Part shown: positions 1 to 8,122 of the stretch, piece by piece
How positions within the stretch are numbered: position 1 is the first letter of the stretch
Layout of the letters: every line of letters starts with the position of its first letter
Assembly: GCA_009746045.1 (NCBI GenBank)
Contig: RPFO01000002.1
Location: forward strand, 667,744-722,743
Length of the DNA: 55,000 bases
DNA from: Mesostigma viride
Lineage: Eukaryota; Streptophyta; Mesostigmatophyceae; Mesostigmatales; Mesostigmataceae
Direction: 5' to 3'
The notes under the pieces: model-generated
The model's database searches: none
What the model saw: the letters and a program-made list of their open reading frames with translations, nothing else
What the model was told of the DNA's origin: nothing
Position numbers and translations under genes: made by a program

Positions 1-417
1 CTCTCCCTCTCCCTCTCCCTCTCCCCTCTCCCTCTCCCTCTCCCTTCTCCTCTCCCTCTCCCTCTCCTCCTCTCCTCTCCCTCTCCCTCTCTCCCTCTCC
101 CTCTCCCTCTCCCTCTCCCTCTCTCCCTCTCCCTCTCCTTCTCCCTCTCCCTCTCCCTCTCCCTCTCCCTCTCCCTCTCCCTCTCCCTCTCCCTCTCCCT
201 CCCCTCTCCCTCTCCCTCCCTCTCCCTCTCCCCTCTCTCTCCTCTCCCTCTCCCTCTCCCTCTCCCTCTCCTCTCCCTCTCTCTCCCCTCTCCCTCTCCC
301 TCTCCCTCTCCCCTCTCCCTCTCCTCTCTCTCCCTCTCCTCTCTCCCTCTCCCTCTCCCTCCCCTCCCTCTCCCTCTCCCTCCCTTTCCCTCCCTCCTCC
401 CCTCCCTCCATCCCTCT
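1..417. repeat. CCCTCT-type satellite
   Basis: Nearly pure tandem array of the hexamer CCCTCT with frequent one- or two-base slips. The whole stretch is pyrimidine on this strand and it runs off the window edge. It ends at about 417 where a different hexamer array begins. Open frames across it are repeat artefacts. Confidence 0.95.
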
Positions 418-682
418 TACGGTTACGCTTACGCTTACGCTTACGCTTACGCTTACGCTTACGCTTACGCTTACGCTTACGCTTACGCTTACGCTTACGC
501 TTACGCTTACGCTTACGCTTACGCTTACGCTTACGCTTACGCTTACGCTTACGCTTACGCTTACGCTTACGCTTACGCTTACGCTTACGCTTACGCTTAC
601 GCTTACGCTTACGCTTACGCTTACGCTTACGCTTGCGCTTGCGCTTGCGCTTACGCTTACGCTTACGCTTACGCTTACGCTT
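418..682. repeat. CTTACG hexamer satellite
   Basis: About 43 uninterrupted copies of CTTACG (TTACGC in another phase), with a short block near 633-650 where the unit becomes CTTGCG. The first unit reads GGTTACG. It is not a known telomere repeat. It sits sharply between two CCCTCT arrays. Confidence 0.95.
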
Positions 683-1190
<508 letters not shown>

Positions 1191-1315
1191 CTTTTACAAA
1201 CACCATAATTCTGCCAACGTCACTCTTCTTGGACAGCAAAAAAAAAATGCCAAATCGCTGACCACAATGTTTCCTTATTATCAGAGCACATGACCAACAT
1301 TGCATGGCTGTGATA

Positions 1316-1726
1316 GTTACGCCCGCCGTCGTTTCTTTCCTTACTGTCAGAGCACATGACCAACATTGGTTGTGCTAGTTACGCCCGCCGTCGTTTCTTT
1401 TGCCTTTTCGATGTCGAAATATATCTCGTGAAAGATGCCCCCCCATCAGGTAACTTGTCTTCTTGTAAGCTAAATCTTTCCAGAATAGTTACGCCCGCCG
1501 TCGTTTCTTTTGCATCTTCGATGTCTAAGTATTTGTCGTGTAAGTTGCATTCTAGTCAGGTCCATTGTCCCTTGTGATATCAATGTATCCCATGATAGTT
1601 ACGCCCGCCGTCGTTTCTTTTTTATTTTCGATGTCGAAGAATTTCGTGAGTGTTGTTTCGCGTTACGGTCCAATGTCTTCTTGTGATATCAATGTATCCC
1701 GAGATGGTTACGCCCGCCGTCGTTTC
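1316..1726 (+). repeat. dyad-element array, cluster 1 (5 copies)
   Basis: Five copies of the 20-mer GTTACGCCCGCCGTCGTTTC, starting at 1316, 1378, 1488, 1598 and 1707. Spacing is about 61 bp, then about 110 bp. Flanks are related but diverged: most units carry a TTTCGATGTC-like stretch just after the 20-mer, and some carry a CAGGTAAC or CAGGTCC donor-like motif before it. The array lies upstream of the first small ORF remnant (1879). Confidence 0.85.
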
Positions 1727-1878
1727 TCTTTCCGTCTCGTTCGCTTTAAAATATCTAATGAAGGTTGTACCAACGTCCATTCACTTTTCTTATAGAATGA
1801 TAAACGTTCACCTAAAACAAATTACTATATACACCCGTTAAACCCCCCCCTCGAAATGACTCGTTTGTTGCAGAACAA

Positions 1879-1971
1879 ATGGATGAAGAACTTCAGAATA
1901 TTTGCCGCGGAAACACCGATTGCCAAAGAAAGCCGTTGACAAGTTTCACCCTTTTTGTGTGGATCACCTGA
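1879..1971 (+). pseudogene. short ORF, decayed paralogue of the 74-aa gene at 2553
   Basis: A 30-codon frame (Met-Asp-Glu-Glu-Leu-Gln...) opens just after a TTGTTGCAG acceptor-like motif. Its leader and first 70 or so bases align with the start of the ORF at 2553: both have the leader CTCGAAATGACTCGTTTG, then GCAGAA, then ATG, and the following codons correspond with scattered substitutions. Here the frame closes early. I infer a degenerate duplicate. No function is recognised. Confidence 0.4.
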
Positions 1972-2485
1972 AGATTGTTTCAGACATTCAGGCAGTGTTT
2001 GACACTGGCTTAAAAAAGATTGCAAGAAAGGCAAAAAACAGGGGGGCTCTAAGCTTGTCATGGTCCTTGAGATGAGGAAGGCCGGCATGACGGTTTGTGT
2101 GGAGACAACAGATAGTGTCGCGGATAGCATGCCAGAAATGGCAGATGTTTTGTATGAGAATGATGCGTCGGTTTTCTTCGCCATCAAGCCTCTCGGGATC
2201 GAATTCATATACACGACAAAAGAATGTGTGTGGGGGGCCGGGATCCAAGTAGTGTAGCAGAGAGTGCGGCAGAGGCCCTTGTTTTGAATGCGGGTGCTTG
2301 GTCCTACAGGAGATCGACTTCTTAAGGCCAGGAGGGTGGGTTGACGAGCTGAAAGATGCAGTCAGTATCGCCACAGGTGTTAGGAGGGCATCTTTTGGAA
2401 AGAGGCTCCACGGTATCATGTAATATATTTTAATACGTTTCGAAACAAACAATACAAATGATTTTGACAACATTGAATTGTATGT

Positions 2486-2505
2486 GTTACGCCCGCCATG
2501 AATCT
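2486..2505 (+). repeat. degenerate single dyad element
   Basis: The left half-site GTTACGCC and centre CGCC are present, but the right half-site is lost (ATGAATCT). It lies 47 bp before the CTCGAAATGACTCG leader of the 74-aa ORF, as expected if one element precedes each ORF of this locus. Confidence 0.5.
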
Positions 2506-2552
2506 ACACCCGTACACACACCCCTCGAAATGACTCGTTTGTTGCAGAACGA

Positions 2553-2777
2553 ATGTCAGAAGAAGAACCAAAAAAATGCCTCGGAAACCACAAGCGTAAA
2601 AGGAAAGCCGATGACAACGTAGAGACCCTCTCGGAGGATGTGCCGGAGTTGGTTTCTTCGGATGACGAGTTTGATTACTCGAAAACATCGGGGGGACAAG
2701 TTCTTGAGAAAGCATGGAAGGTCTTTGTGACAAACGCGTTTGTGGAATGGATAAAAAAAAACTATTCCGAGGAATAA
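2553..2777 (+). CDS. unknown 74-aa basic/acidic protein
   Basis: Intact ORF of 74 codons, not recognised. The N-terminal third has a strongly basic patch (HKRKRKAD, a possible nuclear-localisation signal), then an acidic patch (SEDVPELVSSDDEFD), then a C-terminal segment FVEWIKKNYSEE. The ATG lies 4 bases after TTGTTGCAG, which looks like a 3' splice site, so a 5' UTR intron or trans-splicing is possible. AATAAA occurs 36 bp after the stop (2813-2818). The ORF at 2854 has a similar layout (acidic start, KRQR patch, C-terminal YIKKIVEDYW), so the two are probably old paralogues. Confidence 0.5.
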   Translation: MSEEEPKKCLGNHKRKRKADDNVETLSEDVPELVSSDDEFDYSKTSGGQVLEKAWKVFVTNAFVEWIKKNYSEE

Positions 2778-2853
2778 CAACTTGTTTATATAATATTTTT
2801 TTAATAAATTAATGTTTATTTAAAACGTATCATTTTATTCCTTCGCGCAGGAA

Positions 2854-3012
2854 ATGGTGGAGGTTGAGGAGAGTTCGCCCAAAAGGCAAAGGACCGACAC
2901 AGTTCGACGAAATGGAAGGAGTCTTCCATTGTACATCAAAAAAATAGTTGAGGATTACTGGCTCGCTTCCGATTCGACTCCTCGTCCGAGTCGGTCATAC
3001 CAGACAGTGTGA
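2854..3012 (+). CDS. unknown 52-aa protein, paralogue-like to the 74-aa ORF
   Basis: A 52-codon ORF opens directly after CCTTCGCGCAG|GAA. It starts MVEVEESSPKRQRTD and contains LYIKKIVEDYW. The order acidic start, basic KRQR patch, aromatic/acidic C-terminal helix matches the upstream 74-aa ORF. It could instead be an exon of that gene reached from a donor I cannot place. No conserved family is recognised. Confidence 0.35.
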   Translation: MVEVEESSPKRQRTDTVRRNGRSLPLYIKKIVEDYWLASDSTPRPSRSYQTV

Positions 3013-3083
3013 AAGTCTGGAAGGTTTCAGAACATCAATCGCACATTGAATAGATAATGTTTTATCGCCATATTGCTGTACAA

Positions 3084-3358
3084 GTTGCGCCTTGGGGCGT
3101 TTCTTTGTGCCAAATTTAAACCTATTAATAAACAAGTACAATAAAAAATTTCAAAACGTTTTTTGATTTTTATTTTCCGGGGCCGGTTATGATATGAGTT
3201 GCGCCCGCCGGCGTTTCTCTGCTGTGTTGAATGCCCCCCCTCTACATACACATTATATTGTCTGGACATTCGTATGTAGTGACAATCGTAGTCAATGTGA
3301 TTGCCATTCGTTTGTACGTAGAAGTGTTGATTGAAAAAGTTGCGCCCCAGGGCGTTTC
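3084..3358 (+). repeat. dyad-element cluster 2 (3 copies)
   Basis: Three 20-mers at 3084 (centre TTGG), 3198 (centre CGCC) and 3339 (centre CCAG). The outer half-sites GTTGCGCC and GGCGTTTC are identical in all three while the four central bases differ. Spacing is 114 and 141 bp. The array fills the gap between the ORFs at 2854 and 3474. Confidence 0.85.
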
Positions 3359-3473
3359 TTTGTTGCATTTTCTTCAAATTTTAGCTCGCACAAATAGATG
3401 AAGATGATTTAATAAATGCCAATTTTTTTTAATAATATAAACTACTCGCGGCCGGTATGTTCTGGTTTCGCAG

Positions 3474-4163
3474 ATGTCCAGTCTGACGGTCGACATAAGG
3501 GGACGTCCATATCAGGACGCTGTTTTCCGGATTTATGAGAAGGATCCCGATAAGAAGTGCCGGGATAAGAAATGTAAAAAGCTGTCAATTACCGACATGG
3601 GTCTGTGTGGGGAACACATCGTAGCTTTCGGAAAGGACATGATTTCCCGTCATCTGCAACAATACGTTGACAACAATTGTGTGGGAGGGGCGCAGATGGA
3701 CGTCCTTCTTGAGGATGGAGTGGACGGAGCCAAAAGGGCTGTAATTCGGCTGTCGGAAATGGATGATGACAAAGAGGACGTGAACATTCGCCTTAGGAGG
3801 CACGACGATAACACGGCCGATTGTGTGTTTGGGTCTGGAGGAATGGAGGATGAGAGCCAGGTCTTCCATGATGCCGCGGAGAAGGTGGTTGAATGGATGA
3901 TGGGTTGGTCAAATCTTGACGTTCGCATATTCAACCGTCTGACGTCTGATTTCCTTCTTAGGGGAAGTTTCAAGATGGTTGACCGTGCAAGGCAGTCCAG
4001 GAACCAGCTATCCCTTTCCATGGCCAGTCCGATCGCACGCATGATTGAGGGCCCTCTTCCGCGCAACCTTGCCTCGAGATTTCGAAAATACCATGAAGGG
4101 CCGACCGAAAATCAGCAGCGATTTCCCATTCGCGAACCACTTATGGGTCGACGGAGTTGGTAA
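3474..4163 (+). CDS. unknown 229-aa protein
   Basis: An intact 229-codon ORF, the longest unbroken frame of the small-ORF group. The ATG follows GGTTTCGCAG directly, again like a splice acceptor. The N-terminal region has a Cys/Lys/Asp-rich motif (DPDKKCRDKKCKK, then MGLCGEH) that could be a small metal-binding knuckle; the middle is acidic and charged (EMDDDKEDVNIRLRR), and the C-terminal part is basic (FRKYHEGPTENQQRF, then MGRRSW). I see no signal peptide or membrane span. No family is recognised. Two dyad elements follow the stop (4244, 4357). Confidence 0.55.
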   Translation: MSSLTVDIRGRPYQDAVFRIYEKDPDKKCRDKKCKKLSITDMGLCGEHIVAFGKDMISRHLQQYVDNNCVGGAQMDVLLEDGVDGAKRAVIRLSEMDDDKEDVNIRLRRHDDNTADCVFGSGGMEDESQVFHDAAEKVVEWMMGWSNLDVRIFNRLTSDFLLRGSFKMVDRARQSRNQLSLSMASPIARMIEGPLPRNLASRFRKYHEGPTENQQRFPIREPLMGRRSW

Positions 4164-4243
4164 CGAATTTTTTTGCATTTCCTTGCCAAATGATTCTTTA
4201 TGAGGGACATAGAGTTGTTTGTATAGAGAGTGAATTGACGAAA

Positions 4244-4376
4244 GTTGCGACGGCGGTCGCATCTTTTAGTGCGTCGTTCTCTTGTTATGAATCTCTGTTC
4301 ATTCTGAATTATAACGTTGTTTGTACCTTGACATAATGATGCATTTTTTGTATTGAGTTGCGACGTGGGGCGCATC
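4244..4376 (+). repeat. dyad-element cluster 3 (2 copies)
   Basis: Copies at 4244 (GTTGCGACGGCGGTCGCATC) and 4357 (GTTGCGACGTGGGGCGCATC). The first is an almost perfect palindrome. The right half-site ends GCATC here instead of GTTTC, and GATGC also appears as a left half-site at 7945 and 8012, which supports reading the element as two equivalent inverted halves. Confidence 0.85.
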
Positions 4377-5531
4377 TTCCTGCTGACTCGTATGTTTTTT
4401 CCAATTTTTTTGTTTTGTTGTTGCAGATGGAAAAGGGCGGCCCTACATCGCAGGTGGTCGGCGACTCTCCCCCTAGGGGGAAGGGTCTGAAGGGCAACCA
4501 GTTCAGGCCCAAGGCGCCTCCTCACAACAGCCTCCTCACAAGCGTGCAAGGGAGGGCACGCCGCCCCCAATGGTGGAATCTGGTGTCAGCTTTGCCGCGG
4601 TCACTGGGAAGGATGAGTACCACGGTGGTCGTGAGATGGTGGACGATCCGGTTGCGCGGTCTCAGATTGCGCGGTTTCAGCGACTCGCGAATGGCACTCG
4701 TGAACAGCAATCGCGCTGTACCAAGACATCCTTAATGACAAACCTGAAGTCGCCAAGGTGCCTTATCTCTCCAAAAGCAATTCATGCCTCGTATCGAAAC
4801 ATGCTCCAGCAGGAGCTAAGGTTGGCTCGGTTGGCTCAGAATGCGCCACAGACAGTAGCCGCCGCGCCCTCCCATGCCGCGCCTGCCGCAGTAGCCCAAA
4901 AGAGGGGGGAGAGTGTGCACGAGTCGGCCGCAGTGCCCTCAACCGCAAGGGATCCCCCCGCGACTTCCAAGCCGGTCGCGACGGGCGATATGCCCCCGCC
5001 GCGGCCAAGGGGAAGGGGGAAGGGGGTCGATGCAGGGGAAGAAGTTTTCGAAATGACGCCGAGCAATTTGGAAGGTGGCGGGTCGATCTTCGTAAGTCTC
5101 TGCCCATTTAATTGATGTCGTGAAATACATAAGCATTTTTTTGCAATATTCGCCAGAAATGTCATTTCCGACAACTAAGCGGATTTTTACTTTCCGTTGA
5201 AATGTTCGCAGGGCCGGCAAGAGGATGTGGGTGCAAGAGAAGCCCGCTCAATGGCGGGAAGCACCCAGGTACATGAGTGCGTCAGATTCCTCTCCGGTTT
5301 ACTTGTAATGAAATGGTTTGCGTGCGTATATCCTTGTTTATTTTTGTAGTAATTTTTTTCTTGTTAATCGACAATCGCGTTTGCTTTTTTTACAGGGAAG
5401 TCCGTTCGAGCAGCAAGAGGGCGGTGAGAGGAGGGGAAGTGGATCTTACGGTGGTTCCACTGCAGAGGGGGGAAGGGTAAGTTACCGTTGACTTACAAAT
5501 TGAAAGTTTAGGTTCGTCCTCAATTGACAGA

Positions 5532-5551
5532 GTTACGACGGCCGGCGTTTC
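5532..5551 (+). repeat. single intronic dyad element
   Basis: GTTACGACGGCCGGCGTTTC, 55 bp downstream of the donor GTAAGT at 5477 and inside the intron that ends at the TTCTTGCAG acceptor before 5601. It is the only element in this 124-bp intron, whereas the two preceding introns (5092-5211, 5269-5395) have none. Confidence 0.85.
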
Positions 5552-5600
5552 TCTACACTTTTCTTACATTAAAAATCTTCCGTTGATAATGTTCTTGCAG

Positions 5601-6105
5601 GAAGCCGGTCGTCAGGGTGGGGCAAATCTCCAGGGAGAGGGGGCTATCGCTGTCGGTGAGCCTGTGTCAGAGGGCGGGTGGAAGCGACGGCGATACTGCG
5701 AAAATGACACGCTTTAAGGAGCAAGCGGATGCTTATAAACTGAGGACGTTAGCAAAGCGGGTTGTGGCCGAGGTGAGAACGGAAACAGCCCCACCTGAGG
5801 TACGGAACCAGATGATGACTCTCCATCAAGTCGCTGAGTTGATCGTGAAGAATGCGTGCGCGCCCGATGGAGCCACACAGCCTGAGGAGATCCCGAGCGC
5901 CAAGGCCTTGATAAAGTGGATGCAGGAGAACCTGTTCGAGGGCAAAGGGAAGGAGAGGAAGTGTAAACTGAAGACGGTGACGATGGCGGACGCCAAGACT
6001 CTGATCAAGATGTTGAAGGATCACGATGCCCGCCGGGACAAGTCTCCGAAGATCGCGAAGGGGTCGAAGAAAGCGGCTGAAGCAGCAGCGGTTGAGGGGA
6101 ATGAG
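5601..6105 (+). CDS. exon of the large unknown gene, Lys-rich helical segment
   Basis: The first part continues the preceding exon's frame (EAGRQGGANLQGEG... to GGWKRRRYCEN). After the AAAA run at about 5704 the coherent frame shifts by one and continues MTRFKEQADAYKLRTLAKRV to AAEAAAVEGNE, ending at a strong donor GAG|GTAAGT. The second part is charged and predicted helical by composition, with a basic end (KSPKIAKGSKKAAE). No family is recognised. The last codons GGNE-like (GGG AAT GAG) are the sequence that is echoed in the following intron. Confidence 0.45.
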
Positions 6106-6684
6106 GTAAGTCTACCTCTGTTGTGAGGGGGGCTTTGTTCTTGAGGTCCACGTTTCATGTAGGTTGCGACGGCCGGCGTTTCTTAAGTGTGACATTTACT
6201 TTATTCCTTTTGTTATGCTTTCCTGATTTTTTCCATCATTGTTAGGGAAATGAGCCAAGTGTACCTCTGTTGTGAGGGGGCTTCTTGAGGTTTAGGTTTC
6301 ATCTAGGTTGCGACGGCCGGCGTTTCTCAAGTGTGACATTTACTTTATTCCTTTTGGTTATGCTTTCCTGATTTTTTCCTATCATTGAGGGAAATGAGGT
6401 AAGTGTACCTCTGTTGTGAGGGGGCTTTGATTGAGGTTAGGTTTCATGTAGGTTGCGACGGCCGGCGTTTCTTAAGTGTGACATTACTTTATTCCTTTTG
6501 GTTATGTTTTCCTGATTTTTTCGCATCACGGTTGAGGGAAATGAGCCAAGTGTACCTCTGTTGTGAGGGGGGCTTTGATGTTGAGGTTCAGGTTTCATGT
6601 AGGTTGCGACGGCCGGCGTTTCTCAATCGACATTTACTTTATTCCTTTTGGTTATGCTTTCCTGATTTTTTCGCATCACTGCAG
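6106..6684 (+). repeat. intron made of four tandem ~146-bp units with dyad elements
   Basis: Units begin near 6106, 6253, 6398 and 6545, each with the text GTACCTCTGTTGTGAGGGGG, a dyad element (6163, 6307, 6452, 6603: GTTGCGACGGCCGGCGTTTC), then a TTTACTTTATTCCTTTTG and CCTGATTTTTTC pyrimidine stretch. Units 2-4 are each preceded by AG|GGAAATGAG, a copy of the exon end. The donor is intact in units 1 and 3 (GTAAGT) and changed to CCAAGT in units 2 and 4. The final acceptor is CACTGCAG at 6684. Confidence 0.85.
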
Positions 6685-7867
6685 TACGTGCAGGCCGAGA
6701 GGGCGACCCACGCGGCCATCATGTTCTCAATCAGGCTCGACCAGCACCCGCGCCGCGAGAACATGGAAATAGCTAGTACGTGGACTGCTGCCGTCGACGA
6801 ACACCAGAAGGGACTCTCCGAAGCACTTGCGACCTACAAGGGGAAGGCGCTGAAGGGAAAGGGGAAAGGAAAGGAGGTGGAGGTTGCGGATGCTCCCGTG
6901 TCTCTGCTTGAGAAATGGGAGAAGTCCCCGGTGTCGCAGGATGATGATGACATCCTGGATGTGAACGATGAGATCGCGAAGGGCAAACGGTTGCGGCAGG
7001 AGCTTGCCGTTCAGCCTCGGGACCTCGATGAGATGTCCAAAGCCTTGGTGCATCGAAATCGGGTGTGGACAAGGAACCTGTTCGTTGGGCCTCAGAAGCT
7101 CCTCGCACGAGACTTGCATCTGTCGAGAGCGAGCAGAACGCCACCATTTTTGCCAGTTCGGAGTCCGACTACGGCCACGACAAGCTGGTGATTCCTGTGT
7201 GGCGGTACTCGTTCCAGTTTTTGGCTGACCGGTTCCCCAACACTTTTCATGAGTGGATGAAAAACGAGAACACCCAGCGTCAGGTCGCGCAACTTTTCGG
7301 GGAGATGGGGGGTTACGGACAATGAAGGCTGGCTACGCTCGCGCAATGACTGACAAAGAGATTGATATCTACCTGCGAACGAGCTCGGCCAAGGAGATGG
7401 CCGAAGCTGCTTCCACCAAGGTTCTGACAGGACGGGCCGATGCTGGACGATCTTAAGCCCGTGGACGTGAGAAAGGCCGCGCTTTTGGACAGTTTGTGCA
7501 AGTCCGCCTGGGAGATGGCTCCACTCGAGAAGAAGCCATTGTTGCCGCCAGCCATTTGCGGCTTTCTCGTGCTGGACGGGAACCACTTTACCACACTCAT
7601 CAAATCGGTGAAATTCGAACTGGTCGCCCCAAATATGACGGTGGACCAAAGATCTGTGTGGTACAAGGCAATGCTGAACGGTTTCATGAAGGCGGAAAAG
7701 CTAAGGGTCGTTGCGCGGGGAGGGAAGGAGCAGGAAGTCACGAAGACCGTGGCCGCGGAGAAGCTGGAGGAGTGGGCAATGGATTGGAAGAAATTCGGGG
7801 GGTGGACGTGCAGATGCTCAAGGGTGAGACCATCCTGCCGACCTGGTGGCAGATCCGTGAAGAGAAG
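6685..7867 (+). CDS. exon of the large unknown gene, central region
   Basis: Opens in phase 0 with YVQAERATHAAIMFSIRLDQ and stays open to about 7125. It then resumes in other frames: SEQNATIFASSESDYGHDKL...VPVWRYSFQFLADRFP, then MTDKEIDIYLRTSSAKEMAE, then MLDDLKPVDVRKAALLDSLC, then VDVQMLKGETILPTWWQIRE. Four frame changes occur in 700 bp, two of them at G6 runs (about 7305-7315 and 7796-7803). Protein-like composition resumes at once after each break, so the exon was coding until recently. The exon ends at GAG AAG|GTAAGC. Confidence 0.45.
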
Positions 7868-7876
7868 GTAAGCCAA

Positions 7877-8031
7877 GTTGCGACCGCCGGCGTTTCTATA
7901 AGTGGTTTTCTCGTGTTATTTCAGTATGCCATTAGTTTGGTAAAGATGCGACCACCGGCGTTTCTATAAGGGGTTTTCATGTTCCACCTTAGTATGCCAT
8001 ATTTTGGTCAAGATGCGACCGCCGGCGTTTC
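7877..8031 (+). repeat. three tandem 67/68-bp intronic units with dyad elements
   Basis: Intron 7868-8122. Dyad copies at 7877, 7945 and 8012 (centres CGCC, CACC, CGCC). Between them lie TTTCAG|TATGCCATTAGTTTG|GTAAAG and CCTTAG|TATGCCATATTTTG|GTCAAG, which resemble an acceptor, a 14-15 nt mini-exon and a donor. The first dyad starts only 9 bases after the true donor. Confidence 0.85.
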
Positions 8032-8122
8032 TGTCAGTCGTATTCTTGTTCTCAGTTGAGTTGTGCTTATTTGGGAGGACTATCGATGTGTCTCTGCGCG
8101 TTGTTGCCCTACGGCGATGCAG

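Noticed and set aside
1316-1726. CRISPR-like array
   Set aside because: Repeats are 20 bp with related, not unique, spacers of uneven length, and the context is a eukaryotic intron-rich locus with no cas genes.
1316-8031. Covariation of the dyad arms as proof of an RNA hairpin
   Set aside because: At arm position 7 all four combinations occur (A-T, C-G, A-G, C-T), so pairing is not consistently preserved. A DNA-binding dyad is as likely as an RNA stem.
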